From Nonomuraea jabiensis (GTDB taxonomy: Bacteria > Actinomycetota > Actinomycetes > Streptosporangiales > Streptosporangiaceae): a DNA stretch of 64,000 nucleotides. This document shows, one piece after another, positions 7,395 through 16,413 of the stretch. A program made the translations under genes and the position numbers. The notes below the pieces were generated by a model that was given only the letters and a program-made list of their open reading frames with translations, had not been told where the DNA came from and did not search any database. Within the stretch, counting starts at the first letter, position 1, and the number at the start of each line of letters is the position of its first letter. The stretch covers positions 11,296,501-11,360,500 of the forward strand of contig NZ_JACHMB010000001.1 in assembly GCF_014204795.1 (NCBI RefSeq). The letters are read 5' to 3'.

Positions 7395-9094
7395 TGAGGA
7401 GATCGGCGGCGCTCGCGAGCGTCACCATGACCACCGTGCTGGCGCTCACCGCCTGTGGCGGGGGCGGCGGCGCGGCGGCCCCCGGCACGGGGACGGGCAC
7501 GGGCGCCTCGGGCGGGCCGGGCGCGCCCGCCGCGACGGGCGGCACCGTGCGCATCCTGGCCAAGGCGGACTTCTCCCATCTGGACCCGGTGCGCGGCTTC
7601 GACGGCGGAGTGAACAACTTCTACCGGCTCATCTACCGGGGGCTGACGATGTTCGGCGCGGGTCCGGGCGCCGAGGGCACGAAGATCGTGCCCGACCTGG
7701 CCACCGACACGGGCACGCCGTCCGACGGCGGCAAGACGTGGACGTTCACGCTCAAGGACAACCTGTTCTTCGAGGACGGCTCGCCGATCAACAGCGAGTC
7801 CGTGAAGTTCGGCTTCTCGCGCACGTTCGACCCGGAGGCCGGGATCGGCTCGCCGTACGGCAAGCTGCTGCTGGACGCGCCGAAGGACTACAAGGGCCCG
7901 TACCTGGACGGCGACCTGAAGACGATCGAGACGCCCGATGACAAGACGGTCGTCTTCCACCTGAAGAAGCCCTTCGCCGACTTCCCGAGCGCGCTCGCGC
8001 TGGCCAACTTCACCCCCTTCCCCAAGGGCACGGGGGCGGGCGCGGCGTTCGACACCAAGCCGATCGCGAGCGGGCCGTACAAGCTGGAGAGCTACCAGCG
8101 CGGCGCCTCGCTGAAGCTGGTGCGCAACCCGCAGTGGAAGCGTGAGACCGACAGCGTGCGGGCGGCCAAGCCGGACGCGTTCGAGTGGACGTTCGGCCTG
8201 GACCCGGCCACGATCGACGAGCGCATGCTGGCCGAGCAGGGCACCGACACCGACGCCATCGGCCCGTCGATCCAGGCGGCGACCGTGGCGCGGGTGCAGG
8301 CGCCGCAGATCAAGCAGCGCACGCTGTCCGGGCTCAACGGCTGCACCACGTACATGGGCCTGAACACCACCAAGAAGCCCCTCAACGACGTGCGGGTGCG
8401 CCAGGCGATCAACTACGCGATCAACAAGGACACCGTGGTCGCCGGCATGGGTGGCGGCGCGCTGGCCGCCAAGGGCACCTCGATCCAGCCGCCCACGGTC
8501 GCGGGCCGGGTGGACTACGACCCGTACCCGTACAACCCCGAGGAGGCCAAGAAGCTGCTGGCCGAGGCCGGCCAGGCCGACGGGTTCACCCTGACGCTCG
8601 ACACCCGCCCGGACCCGAAGATGGCCGCGGTCGCGGTGGCGATCCAGGACGCGCTCAAGCAGGTGAAGATCGACGTCAAGATCAACAACATCGACACCTC
8701 CACGTACTACGAGGTCATCGGAACGCCGGCGCAGCAGCACGACGCCGCCGTCACCGGCTGGTGCCCCGACTGGGCCTCCGGCGCGACGTTCCTGCCGCCG
8801 CTGTTCGACGGCCGCAACATCACCTCCAAGGGCAACTCCAACCTCGCGCAGATCAACGACAAGGGCATCAACCAGCGGATCGACGAGATCGCCGCGATGA
8901 CGGACGTGCAGGCGGCCAACGCGGCCTACGGCGAGCTCGACAAGCAGATCATGAAGGAGGCGCCGGTCGTCCCGCTGGCCTACGAGAAGCTCATCCTCCT
9001 CGTCGGCTCCAACATCGCCGGCGCCTACCAGTCCAACTCCTTCTCCGGCGGCATCGACCTGATCTCCGTCGGCCTGGCGAAGCCGACGAAGTAG
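7391..9094 (+). CDS. Peptide-type ABC transporter substrate-binding lipoprotein
   Basis: A 567-residue solute-binding protein of the class C (SBP_bac_5, DppA/OppA) family. A lipoprotein signal ends in the lipobox LTAC with Cys22, followed by a Gly/Ala/Thr linker. The mature protein shows the family pattern: FSHLDPVRGF, TWTFTLKDN, the Gly-Pro-Tyr turn ASGPYKLESY and VRQAINYAINKD. It would sit on the outer face of the membrane and hand peptides, glycopeptides or oligosaccharides to the permease. The ATG overlaps the GH127 stop, so the two are translationally coupled. Its pairing with GH127 and proline peptidases suggests arabinosylated peptides as ligand (inference). Confidence 0.92.
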   Translation: MMRRSAALASVTMTTVLALTACGGGGGAAAPGTGTGTGASGGPGAPAATGGTVRILAKADFSHLDPVRGFDGGVNNFYRLIYRGLTMFGAGPGAEGTKIVPDLATDTGTPSDGGKTWTFTLKDNLFFEDGSPINSESVKFGFSRTFDPEAGIGSPYGKLLLDAPKDYKGPYLDGDLKTIETPDDKTVVFHLKKPFADFPSALALANFTPFPKGTGAGAAFDTKPIASGPYKLESYQRGASLKLVRNPQWKRETDSVRAAKPDAFEWTFGLDPATIDERMLAEQGTDTDAIGPSIQAATVARVQAPQIKQRTLSGLNGCTTYMGLNTTKKPLNDVRVRQAINYAINKDTVVAGMGGGALAAKGTSIQPPTVAGRVDYDPYPYNPEEAKKLLAEAGQADGFTLTLDTRPDPKMAAVAVAIQDALKQVKIDVKINNIDTSTYYEVIGTPAQQHDAAVTGWCPDWASGATFLPPLFDGRNITSKGNSNLAQINDKGINQRIDEIAAMTDVQAANAAYGELDKQIMKEAPVVPLAYEKLILLVGSNIAGAYQSNSFSGGIDLISVGLAKPTK

Positions 9095-10009
9095 ATGGCC
9101 GTCGCCGCTTACTCCCCGAGCACGTCGAGGGCACGGGTCACGAGCGCGCTGCTGCGCGACAGGGGCGCGGTGCTGAGCACCGCGTTCCTGTCGCTGATCG
9201 TGCTGATGGCGATCTGCGCGCCGCTGATCAGCGCGATCACCGGCCACGGCCCGAACGACTTCGACACCGCCGCCGTCGACACCGACCTGGGCGGGGTGCC
9301 GCGCGGGTCGCTCGGCGGCATCAGCGCCGAGCACCTGCTGGGCGTCGAGCCGCAGAACGGCCGCGACATCCTGGCCCGCATCGCCTACGGCGCCCGCGTC
9401 TCCCTGCTGATCGCGGTCTCCGCCACGGCGCTGACGACCCTGCTGGGCGTGGTGCTGGGCATGCTGGCCGGGTTCTACCAGGGCTGGGTGGACCAGGTGA
9501 TCTGCCGGGTCATGGACTTCCTCATGGCCTTCCCCGCGCTCATCTTCATGATCGCGATCCTGTCGTCGCTGCCGCAGGGCAACCGGCCGGTGCTGCTGGT
9601 CCTGGTGATCAGCGTGTTCGGCTGGCCGTACCTGGCGCGGGTGGTGCGCGGGCAGACGCTGACGCTGGTGAACAGGGAGTTCGTGGAGGCCGCCCGCGCG
9701 TCGGGCGCCTCCACGGGCGCGCTGGTGTTCAAGGAGATCCTGCCGAACCTGCGCAGCTCGCTGATCGTGATGACCACCCTGGCCGTGCCCGGCTACGTCG
9801 GCACCGAGGCGGGGCTGTCGTTCCTGGGCGTCGGCGTCACGCCGCCGACGCCGTCGTGGGGCCAGATGATCTCGAGCTCGGTCGCCTGGTACTCCGTCGA
9901 TCCGATGTACTTCGCGATCCCCGGCGGGTTCCTGTTCCTCACCGTGCTGTCGCTGACGGTGCTCGGCGACCGGCTGCGGGCCGCCTTCGACGCCGGGGAG
10001 GCCTCATGA
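9095..10009 (+). CDS. ABC transporter permease, DppC type
   Basis: A 304-residue inner-membrane permease of the binding-protein-dependent peptide transport family. It has an N-terminal span (about 28-50), a long periplasmic loop with LLGVEPQNGRDILARIAYGAR, four or five further spans and the EAA coupling loop EAARASGASTGALVFKEILPN that docks on the ATPases. This gene starts directly at the base after the preceding stop. DppC-type subunits form a heterodimer with the DppB-type subunit encoded next. Here the DppC-like gene precedes the DppB-like one, the reverse of the usual order, which has no known consequence. Confidence 0.92.
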   Translation: MAVAAYSPSTSRARVTSALLRDRGAVLSTAFLSLIVLMAICAPLISAITGHGPNDFDTAAVDTDLGGVPRGSLGGISAEHLLGVEPQNGRDILARIAYGARVSLLIAVSATALTTLLGVVLGMLAGFYQGWVDQVICRVMDFLMAFPALIFMIAILSSLPQGNRPVLLVLVISVFGWPYLARVVRGQTLTLVNREFVEAARASGASTGALVFKEILPNLRSSLIVMTTLAVPGYVGTEAGLSFLGVGVTPPTPSWGQMISSSVAWYSVDPMYFAIPGGFLFLTVLSLTVLGDRLRAAFDAGEAS

Positions 10010-11004
10010 TGGCGCGTTACATCGCCGGGCGGCTCGCCGGGGTGGTGCTGATCCTCTTCCTGGTGTGCCTGTTCACGTTCATCATCTTCTTCACGCTCCA
10101 GCCCGACCCGGCGGTGATGATCTGCGGCAAGACGTGCACGCAGGAGCGCATCGACCAGATCCACGCCGTGCTGGGGTTGGACGAGCCGCTGGTGAAGCAG
10201 TTCTTCGGCTTCCTCATCGGGATCTTCGCCGGGCGCGACTACGGCGAGGGCGCCAACCTGGTGCACTGCGGCGCCCCCTGCCTGGGCTACAGCTTCCAGA
10301 CCGGCCAGTCCGTGTGGGACATGGTGGTCGACCGGCTGCCGGTCAGCGCCACGGTCGCGATCGGGGCCGCGGTGCTGTGGCTGCTCATCGGGATCGCCGC
10401 CGGGCTGCTGAGCGCGGTCAAGGAGGGCACCTGGTGGGACCGCACCGCCATGGGGCTGGCGCTGGGCGGCTCCAGCGTCCCCAACTACGTGCTGGCGCTG
10501 GCGCTGCAGTACGTGCTGGTGGTGCAGCTGCAGGTGCTGCCGTTCCCGCGGGCCGTGGCCTTCGCCGACGATCCGGTGGTGTGGTTCCAGTCGTACCTGA
10601 TGCCGTGGATCGTGCTGGCCACCGGCTACGCCTGCCTCTACAGCAGGCTCACCCGGGCGAACGTGATCGACACCCTCGCCGAGAACTTCATGCGCACGGC
10701 CCGGTCCAAGGGCCTGAGCCCGGCGCTGACCATGCGCAGGCACGCCCTGCGCCCGGCGCTGACCCCCATCGCCACGATCTTCGGCATGGACTTCGCGGCG
10801 CTGCTGGGCGGCGCGCTGATCACCGAGACGGTCTTCGGGCTGAACGGGGTCGGCAAGATGGCCGCCGACTCCATCACCAAGAACGACCAGCCGGTGATCA
10901 TGGCGGTGACGCTGCTGGCGGCGTTCTTCGTGGTGGTCGGCAACGTGGTGATCGACCTCGTCTACACGAGGCTGGACCCGAGAGTGAGGATCACGGCGAA
11001 ATGA
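10006..11004 (+). CDS. ABC transporter permease, DppB type
   Basis: A 332-residue permease with the DppB/OppB layout: an N-terminal span starting at MMARYIAGRLAG, a periplasmic loop with the family's LGLDEPLVKQFF, four to five further spans and the EAA-like loop FMRTARSKGLSP. The loop contains four Cys (ICGKTCTQ near residues 40-47 and VHCGAPC near 85-92), which is unusual and could form extracytoplasmic disulfides. The ATG at 10006 overlaps the upstream stop (ATGATGG) and is preceded by GGGGAGG. It pairs with the DppC-type subunit to form the pore. Confidence 0.92.
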   Translation: MMARYIAGRLAGVVLILFLVCLFTFIIFFTLQPDPAVMICGKTCTQERIDQIHAVLGLDEPLVKQFFGFLIGIFAGRDYGEGANLVHCGAPCLGYSFQTGQSVWDMVVDRLPVSATVAIGAAVLWLLIGIAAGLLSAVKEGTWWDRTAMGLALGGSSVPNYVLALALQYVLVVQLQVLPFPRAVAFADDPVVWFQSYLMPWIVLATGYACLYSRLTRANVIDTLAENFMRTARSKGLSPALTMRRHALRPALTPIATIFGMDFAALLGGALITETVFGLNGVGKMAADSITKNDQPVIMAVTLLAAFFVVVGNVVIDLVYTRLDPRVRITAK

Positions 11005-11813
11005 GCGACCTGCTTGTCGTGGAGGACCTCACCGTCACCTTCCCCACCACGCGCGGCCCCGTGGACGTGGTCAAGGGCGTGTCCTTCACCGTCGGACGGG
11101 ACGAGACGGTCGGGATCGTCGGCGAGTCCGGGTCCGGCAAGTCCATGACCAGCCTGGCCGTCATGGGGCTGCTGCCCAAGGGCGCCAGGACCAGCGGCAG
11201 CATCCGGCTGGACGGCGTGGAGCTGCTGGGGCGCCCGGACCGGGAGCTGCGGCGGCTGCGCGGCGACCAGATGTCGATGATCTTCCAGGACCCGCTGTCG
11301 TCCCTGAACCCGTACTACACGGTCGGCCTGCAGATCGAGGAGATGTACCGCGCCCACCGCGGCGGCTCCCGCGCGGCGGCGCGCAAGGTCGCGGTCGAGG
11401 CGCTGCGGCAGGTGGGCCTGCCCGAACCGGAGCGGCGGGTGGACTACTACCCGCACCAGTTCTCCGGCGGGCAGCGGCAGCGCATCATGATCGCGATGGC
11501 TTTGGTGTGCTCGCCCGCGCTGCTGATCGCCGACGAGCCGACCACGGCCCTGGACGTGACCGTGCAGGCGCAGATCCTCAAGCTGCTGGCCGGACTGCGG
11601 CAGGAGCGCGGCATGGGCATGGTGTTCATCACGCACGACCTGGCCGTGATCAGCTCGATCGCGACCCGCGTGCTGGTGATGCGCCAGGGCGAGCAGGTCG
11701 AGTACGGCACGGCCGAGCAGGTCTTCGCCGAGCCGCGCCACGACTACACCCGGATGCTGCTGGACAGCATCCCGCGCATCGACGACCCAGTAGACGGTGA
11801 GGTGAAGGCATGA
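11001..11813 (+). CDS. ABC transporter ATPase, DppD type
   Basis: A 270-residue nucleotide-binding subunit. Walker A is GESGSGKS (near residues 43-50), the Q-loop is in IFQDPLSSLNP, the signature is FSGGQRQR, Walker B is ALLIADEPTTALD and the switch His is in FITHDL. These are the hallmarks of the peptide-transporter ATPase subfamily. It has the short C-terminal tail (RHDYTRMLLDSIPRID) seen in this family. The start overlaps the upstream stop (ATGA). It works with the following ATPase as an asymmetric pair powering import. Confidence 0.92.
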   Translation: MSDLLVVEDLTVTFPTTRGPVDVVKGVSFTVGRDETVGIVGESGSGKSMTSLAVMGLLPKGARTSGSIRLDGVELLGRPDRELRRLRGDQMSMIFQDPLSSLNPYYTVGLQIEEMYRAHRGGSRAAARKVAVEALRQVGLPEPERRVDYYPHQFSGGQRQRIMIAMALVCSPALLIADEPTTALDVTVQAQILKLLAGLRQERGMGMVFITHDLAVISSIATRVLVMRQGEQVEYGTAEQVFAEPRHDYTRMLLDSIPRIDDPVDGEVKA

Positions 11814-12622
11814 CGCTGCTGCGGGCCAAGGACCTGACCAAGCGGTTCGTCTCGCGCGGCCCGCTGGGCGCCAAGGCCGAGTTCACGGCGGTCGACCGGG
11901 TCAGCTTCGAGGTGCGGCTCGGCGAGACGCTGGCCGTGGTCGGCGAGTCCGGCAGCGGCAAGTCGACGACCGCCCGCATGATCGCCAAGCTGATGGACCC
12001 GAGCGAGGGCACGCTGGAGTTCGACGGCGAGGACGTCACCCATGCCAAGGGGGCGGCGCTGGCCCGCTTCCGCGCCAACGTCCAGGTCGTCTTCCAGGAC
12101 CCGTTCTCCTCGCTCAACCCCCGCCACACGGTGGAGCGGATCCTGATGGCGCCGCTGGACTACCAGGGCATCGCCCCCGACGGCGGCCGGCGGGCGCACG
12201 CCAAGGAGCTGATGGAGCGGGTCGGGCTGAACCCCGACCACTCCCTGCGCTACCCCGCGCAGTTCTCCGGCGGGCAGGCGCAGCGCATCGGCATCGCCCG
12301 CGCGCTGGCCGTCAACCCCAAGCTGGTCATCTGCGACGAGGCCGTCTCCGCGCTGGACGTGTCGGTGCAGGCACAGGTGATCGAGCTGCTGCGGCGGCTG
12401 CAGCGCGAGAGCGGCTTCAGCTACGTGTTCATCGCCCACGACCTGGCCGTGGTCCGGCAGATCGCGCAGCGGGTCGCGGTGATGAGCGAGGGGAAGATCG
12501 TCGAACTGGGGGACGCCGAACAGGTCTTCGGCGAGCCCCGGCACGATTACACGCGTACGCTGCTGGCGGCCATCCCGCGCATCAACCCGGAGTGGGACCG
12601 CCGCAGGAGGGAGAAGCTGTGA
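11810..12622 (+). CDS. ABC transporter ATPase, DppF type
   Basis: The second 270-residue ATPase of the importer. It has Walker A GESGSGKST, Q-loop VVFQDPFSSLNPRHTV, signature FSGGQAQR, Walker B LVICDEAVSALD and the switch His in IAHDLAVV. The CDEAVSALD variant is characteristic of DppF/OppF subunits, where the other subunit has ADEPTTALD. The C-terminus carries the RHDYTRTLLAAIPRINPEW tail. The ATG overlaps the previous stop, and its own stop overlaps the next start (GTGA), showing continuous translational coupling through the operon. Confidence 0.92.
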   Translation: MTLLRAKDLTKRFVSRGPLGAKAEFTAVDRVSFEVRLGETLAVVGESGSGKSTTARMIAKLMDPSEGTLEFDGEDVTHAKGAALARFRANVQVVFQDPFSSLNPRHTVERILMAPLDYQGIAPDGGRRAHAKELMERVGLNPDHSLRYPAQFSGGQAQRIGIARALAVNPKLVICDEAVSALDVSVQAQVIELLRRLQRESGFSYVFIAHDLAVVRQIAQRVAVMSEGKIVELGDAEQVFGEPRHDYTRTLLAAIPRINPEWDRRRREKL

Positions 12623-13893
12623 TCACCGCGACCTACACGATCCCGGGCATGCGGGTACGCGACCACGTCGTGGAGGTGCCGCTCGACTGGTCGGACCCCG
12701 AGGCCACGATCAGGGTCTTCGCCAGGGAGCTCGTCGCCCCCACCCGGGACGGCGACGACCTGCCGTGCCTGCTCTACCTGCAGGGCGGGCCCGGCGGCAA
12801 GGGGCCGCGTCCCGTCGGCACGTCGGGCTGGCTCGGCAAGGCGCTGGAGACGTACCGGGTGATCCTGCTCGACCAGCGGGGCACGGGCCGCAGCTCGCGG
12901 ATCGACGGGCGGGTCATGAACGCGCTCGACCCGCAGGAGGGCGCCGACTACCTGGCCCACTTCCGCGCGGACTCGATCGTGGCCGACGCCGAGCACCTGC
13001 GCAAGACCGTCTTCGGCGGGCGGCGCTGGTCGACGCTCGGGCAGAGCTACGGCGGCTTCCTGACGATGACGTACCTGTCGCAGGCGCCCGAGGGCCTGAG
13101 CGCCTGCTACGTGGCCGGCGGGCTGCCCTCCCTGGACCCCGACGCGTCGGAGGTCTACCGGCGCACCTATCCCCGGGTCGCGGCCAAGAACGCCGAGTTC
13201 TACCGCCGCTACCCGCACCACGCCGAGACGGTGTCCCGGCTGGCCGACCGGCTGGCCTACGGCGACGTGCTGCTGCCCGACGGCGACACGCTCACCGTGC
13301 GGCGGCTGCAGTCGCTGGGGATCGACTTCGGCATGAAGCCGGGATACGAGCGCATGCACTGGCTGCTCGACGAATCCGCTGAATTGCCGGAGACGTTCCT
13401 GCACCAGGTACTGGCCCGCTCCTCCTACGCCGACAACCCGCTGTTCGCCGCGCTGCAGGAGAGCATCTACGGCTCCGGGCCCGGCGCGACCGCCTGGGCG
13501 GCGCAGCGCGAGCGCGCCAACCACCCCGCCTTCGCCGAGGACGCCCGGCCGCTGCTGTTCACCGGCGAGATGATCTACCCCTGGATGTTCGCCGAGATCC
13601 GCGCGCTGCGCCCCTTCCGCGCCGCCGTCGACCTGCTCGCCGAGCGGGCCGAGTGGCCGGCGCTGTACGACCTGGACCGCCTGGCGGCCAACGAGGTGCC
13701 GGTGGCGGCGGCCGTCTACTTCGACGACATGTACGTCGACTCGGGGCTGCAGCTGGACACCGCCTCCCGGGTGGGCAACACGCAGGCCTGGGTCACCAAC
13801 GAGTACGAGCACGACGGCATCGGCGAGGAGCGCGTCTTCGCCCGCCTGACCGGACTGGTCCGCGACATAGGAGGAGGAATCACCAGTGAGTGA
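12619..13893 (+). CDS. Proline iminopeptidase-type alpha/beta hydrolase (S33)
   Basis: A 424-residue alpha/beta hydrolase of the prolyl aminopeptidase group, which removes N-terminal proline (sometimes hydroxyproline) from peptides. The oxyanion loop GGPGG is at 56-60, DQRGTGRS at 85-92, and the nucleophile elbow GQSYGG at 141-146 with Ser143. A helical cap domain follows, and a His in the C-terminal region (NEYEHDGI) is placed to complete the triad. No signal peptide. The GTG start at 12619 overlaps the ATPase stop and is preceded by AGGAGGGAG. In this operon it should process peptides after import and de-arabinosylation (inference). Confidence 0.85.
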   Translation: MITATYTIPGMRVRDHVVEVPLDWSDPEATIRVFARELVAPTRDGDDLPCLLYLQGGPGGKGPRPVGTSGWLGKALETYRVILLDQRGTGRSSRIDGRVMNALDPQEGADYLAHFRADSIVADAEHLRKTVFGGRRWSTLGQSYGGFLTMTYLSQAPEGLSACYVAGGLPSLDPDASEVYRRTYPRVAAKNAEFYRRYPHHAETVSRLADRLAYGDVLLPDGDTLTVRRLQSLGIDFGMKPGYERMHWLLDESAELPETFLHQVLARSSYADNPLFAALQESIYGSGPGATAWAAQRERANHPAFAEDARPLLFTGEMIYPWMFAEIRALRPFRAAVDLLAERAEWPALYDLDRLAANEVPVAAAVYFDDMYVDSGLQLDTASRVGNTQAWVTNEYEHDGIGEERVFARLTGLVRDIGGGITSE

Positions 13894-15211
13894 CGGCAAA
13901 CCCCCCAGGCTGACAGAGGTCCCCGCGTTCCGCGAGTTCATCGCCCAGGGCTGGGACGCCCCCGCCCGCACCCCCGACGTCGTGCCGGGGGCGGCCGAGG
14001 CGGCCGCCGCGCACCGCGAGCGCCTGGCCACCGCGCTGCCCGGCCGGACCGTGGTGGTCAAGGCGGGCCGGGCGCCGGTACGCAGCAACGACACCGCCTA
14101 CGACTTCCGCGTGGACAGCGACTTCTACTGGCTCACCGGCTGCGCCGTGGAGAACGCCGTGGCCGTGATCGCGGACGGCGCCGCCACCCTCTACCTGCCG
14201 CCGCCCGCCCGCCCCGGCGACCTCGGCTTCTTCGCCGACGCCGCCTACGGGGAGCTGTGGGTGGGCCCGTCACCGTCCCTCGCCGAGTGGTCGGCGGCGC
14301 TCGGGGTCGCGGTGCGGCCGCTGTCCGACTTCACGGACACCTCCGAACCGGTGGAGGAGCTCCCCCGGGTGCTGGCCGAGCTACGCATGATCAAGGACGA
14401 GTGGGAGATCGGCCAGCTGCGCGAATCCGTGGACCGCACGGTCGAGGGCTTCGCGGCCGTGCTGGCCGAGGTCCCCGCGGCGATCGAGGGGGCGGGCGAG
14501 CGGTGGCTGCAGGGCACGTTCGACCGCTACGCCAGGGCGTACGGCAACGGCCCCGGCTACGCCACCATCGTCGGCAGCGGCCCGCACGCCCCCACCCTGC
14601 ACTGGGTGCGCTGCGACGGGCCCGTCCTGCCGGACCAGCTGCTGCTGCTCGACATGGGCGTGGAGGTCCGCAGCCACTACACCGCCGACGTCACCCGCAC
14701 CTTCCCCGCCTCCGGCACCTTCTCCCCCGCCCAGCGGCAGGTGCACGACCTGGTGGAGAAGGCGCACCGGGCGGGCCTGGCGGCGGTCGGCCCCGGCCGG
14801 CGCTTCACCGACTTCCATTACGCGGCGATGGAGGTCATCGCGCGCGGGCTGGACGACTGGGGGCTGCTGCCGGTCTCGGTGGACGAGGCCCTGTCGGACG
14901 CCGGCCAGCACCACCGCCGCTACCTGATCTGCGGCATCGGCCACCACCTGGGCCTGGACGTGCACGACTGCGCCCAGTCCAGCCCGGAGGCCTACCACGG
15001 GGCCGCCATGGCACCGGGCATGGTGCTCACCGTCGAGCCTGGCCTGTACTTCCACGCCCACGACCTCACGGTCCCGCCGGAGCTGCGCGGGGTGGGGGTG
15101 CGGATCGAGGACGACCTGCTGGTGACGCCGGCCGGCGCGGAGATCCTGTCGGACGCCCTGCCCATCGACGCCTCCGGCCTGGAACGCTGGGCCAAGGAGT
15201 CCACCGCCTGA
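13886..15211 (+). CDS. Aminopeptidase P (Xaa-Pro, M24B)
   Basis: A 441-residue cytoplasmic metallopeptidase that cleaves the bond between an N-terminal residue and proline. An N-terminal creatinase-like domain (about 1-175) precedes the pita-bread catalytic domain. The five dinuclear-metal ligands are visible: Asp in LLLDMGVE, Asp in TADVTRTF, His in GIGHHLGLDVHD, Glu in LTVEPGLYF and Glu in VRIEDDLLV. The GTG at 13886 overlaps the upstream stop by 8 bases and follows GGAGGAGG. Aminopeptidase P plus proline iminopeptidase can together strip proline-rich chains from the N-terminus, which fits a role in degrading hydroxyproline-rich peptides. Last gene of the operon. Confidence 0.9.
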   Translation: MSDGKPPRLTEVPAFREFIAQGWDAPARTPDVVPGAAEAAAAHRERLATALPGRTVVVKAGRAPVRSNDTAYDFRVDSDFYWLTGCAVENAVAVIADGAATLYLPPPARPGDLGFFADAAYGELWVGPSPSLAEWSAALGVAVRPLSDFTDTSEPVEELPRVLAELRMIKDEWEIGQLRESVDRTVEGFAAVLAEVPAAIEGAGERWLQGTFDRYARAYGNGPGYATIVGSGPHAPTLHWVRCDGPVLPDQLLLLDMGVEVRSHYTADVTRTFPASGTFSPAQRQVHDLVEKAHRAGLAAVGPGRRFTDFHYAAMEVIARGLDDWGLLPVSVDEALSDAGQHHRRYLICGIGHHLGLDVHDCAQSSPEAYHGAAMAPGMVLTVEPGLYFHAHDLTVPPELRGVGVRIEDDLLVTPAGAEILSDALPIDASGLERWAKESTA

Positions 15212-15215
15212 CCCC

Positions 15216-15260
15216 GCGGGTTCTCCCGGCACCACCCCACACGGCGCCGGAAGAACCCGC
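15216..15260 (+). terminator. Long hairpin terminator of the GH127 operon
   Basis: GCGGGTTCT (15216-15224) pairs with AGAACCCGC (15252-15260), and inside it CCGGC (15226-15230) pairs with GCCGG (15246-15250), giving a 14-bp stem with one mismatch and a 15-base loop. It begins 5 bases after the aminopeptidase stop. There is no T run, as is common in actinobacteria. The rest of 15261-15495 shows no gene; it holds an extra copy of the neighbouring gene's 3' end (15461-15490). Confidence 0.7.
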
Positions 15261-15495
15261 CCCCACCCCGGCTGCGGGCCCTCCCGGCGGCTCCGGCTGG
15301 CGTCCTTGCCGTGCCCACGTCTGGACGCTGGGGGGCCCACCTCCTCGGGCGCGCGCGTTGCGCCGAACCGCACCGCACCACGTCTCGCCGACCCGACGCT
15401 TGGAGGGCCTGCTCGCAGGATGGCGCTGAACCGGTCCTGACGGGCGAGCGCGGGGTCAGGCCGAGCCGCCGTAGCGGGCGTAGGCGGGCACGAAG

Positions 15496-16314
15496 TCACT
15501 CCGAGCCGGTGTAGCGGGCCTGGCGGGCGGTGGCGGTGAGGGCCGCCGCCCGGGCCGCTTCCGTGGGTGTGAACGGCAGCTCGGGACGCCGGACCAGCAA
15601 CGCCCGGTCCGGATTGACGGAGATCACCATCGTGGTGTTGAGCTCGGCCCCCTCGTCCACCGTGTCACCCGGCCGCCGCCACTCCACCTCCGGCACCCGC
15701 AGCAGCTCCGCCATCGCCTCCGGCAGCCGGTCCGGGTCCGCGCTCACCCGCTGCGCCAGCACCAGCGCCTGGACGCCGGGGTCGGTGAGGTCCTTGACCT
15801 GCGCGGGCACGATCACGACGTCATGCCCGCCCGCCTCCGTCAGCGCCCCGGCCAGCGCCTCCTGCGCCAGCCCCGGCGGCGCCTCGATGACGAACTCGTC
15901 CAGCGCGTCACACCCCGCGGGCGTGATCGCGCTGCTGCCGGTCGGCGCGATGTGCAGTGCCAGGATGTTGCAGCCCAGCCGCCCGAACGCCCCCGCCACC
16001 GCGGCGAGCCGCCCCGGCCGCTCCACCACCCGCATGCGGATGCGCCACAGCACCATGGCCGCCCCCGCGCCCTCCTCCACGGGCAGCGCGGGGGCCTTGC
16101 GTACGGGGCGGTGGCCCAGCCGCTTGTGGACCACCGCCCCCACGATCAACGCCGCCCCCAGCCCGACCATCACCACCGGACCCGGTTCGCGGTGGCCGAG
16201 CAGGGTCGCGAGCAGGTGCGCCAGGCCGACCGCGAGGAACAGCGCGGCCAGCTCGACGATCTCTCGCCACCAGGAGCGCCGATTGCCGTTAACCACCTTG
16301 GGTGCATCGCTCAT
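15496..16314 (-). CDS. Membrane-anchored ACT-domain protein
   Basis: A 272-residue protein with two N-terminal membrane spans (about residues 18-65, ALFLAVGLAHLLATLLG then VVMVGLGAALIVGAVV). The cytoplasmic part contains an ACT-type regulatory domain, recognisable by VVERPGRLAAVAGAFGRLGCNILALHI, which normally binds amino acids. Its ligand and output are unknown. ATG 16314 begins the short hydrophilic leader before the first span. The region just after the stop (15461-15490) carries a near-copy of the gene's last codons in a different frame, a local duplication. The gene is downstream of and opposite to the aminopeptidase gene. Confidence 0.75.
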   Translation of the reverse strand: MSDAPKVVNGNRRSWWREIVELAALFLAVGLAHLLATLLGHREPGPVVMVGLGAALIVGAVVHKRLGHRPVRKAPALPVEEGAGAAMVLWRIRMRVVERPGRLAAVAGAFGRLGCNILALHIAPTGSSAITPAGCDALDEFVIEAPPGLAQEALAGALTEAGGHDVVIVPAQVKDLTDPGVQALVLAQRVSADPDRLPEAMAELLRVPEVEWRRPGDTVDEGAELNTTMVISVNPDRALLVRRPELPFTPTEAARAAALTATARQARYTGSE

Positions 16315-16413
16315 GCACCCCAGTGTGTGCGGGGCGTGTTTCGTGATCACGAACGGCGCGGTTGCGGCGGCATTAAACCGCGCTAACCGCATGACCCGTT
16401 CGTGACAGGCCCC

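Noticed and set aside
8185..10005. In-frame extension of the DppB-type permease gene upstream into the binding-protein and DppC genes
   Set aside because: The extension is Gly/Arg-rich shadow sequence. The permease fold starts at the ATG at 10006, which has a good ribosome binding site and overlaps the previous stop.
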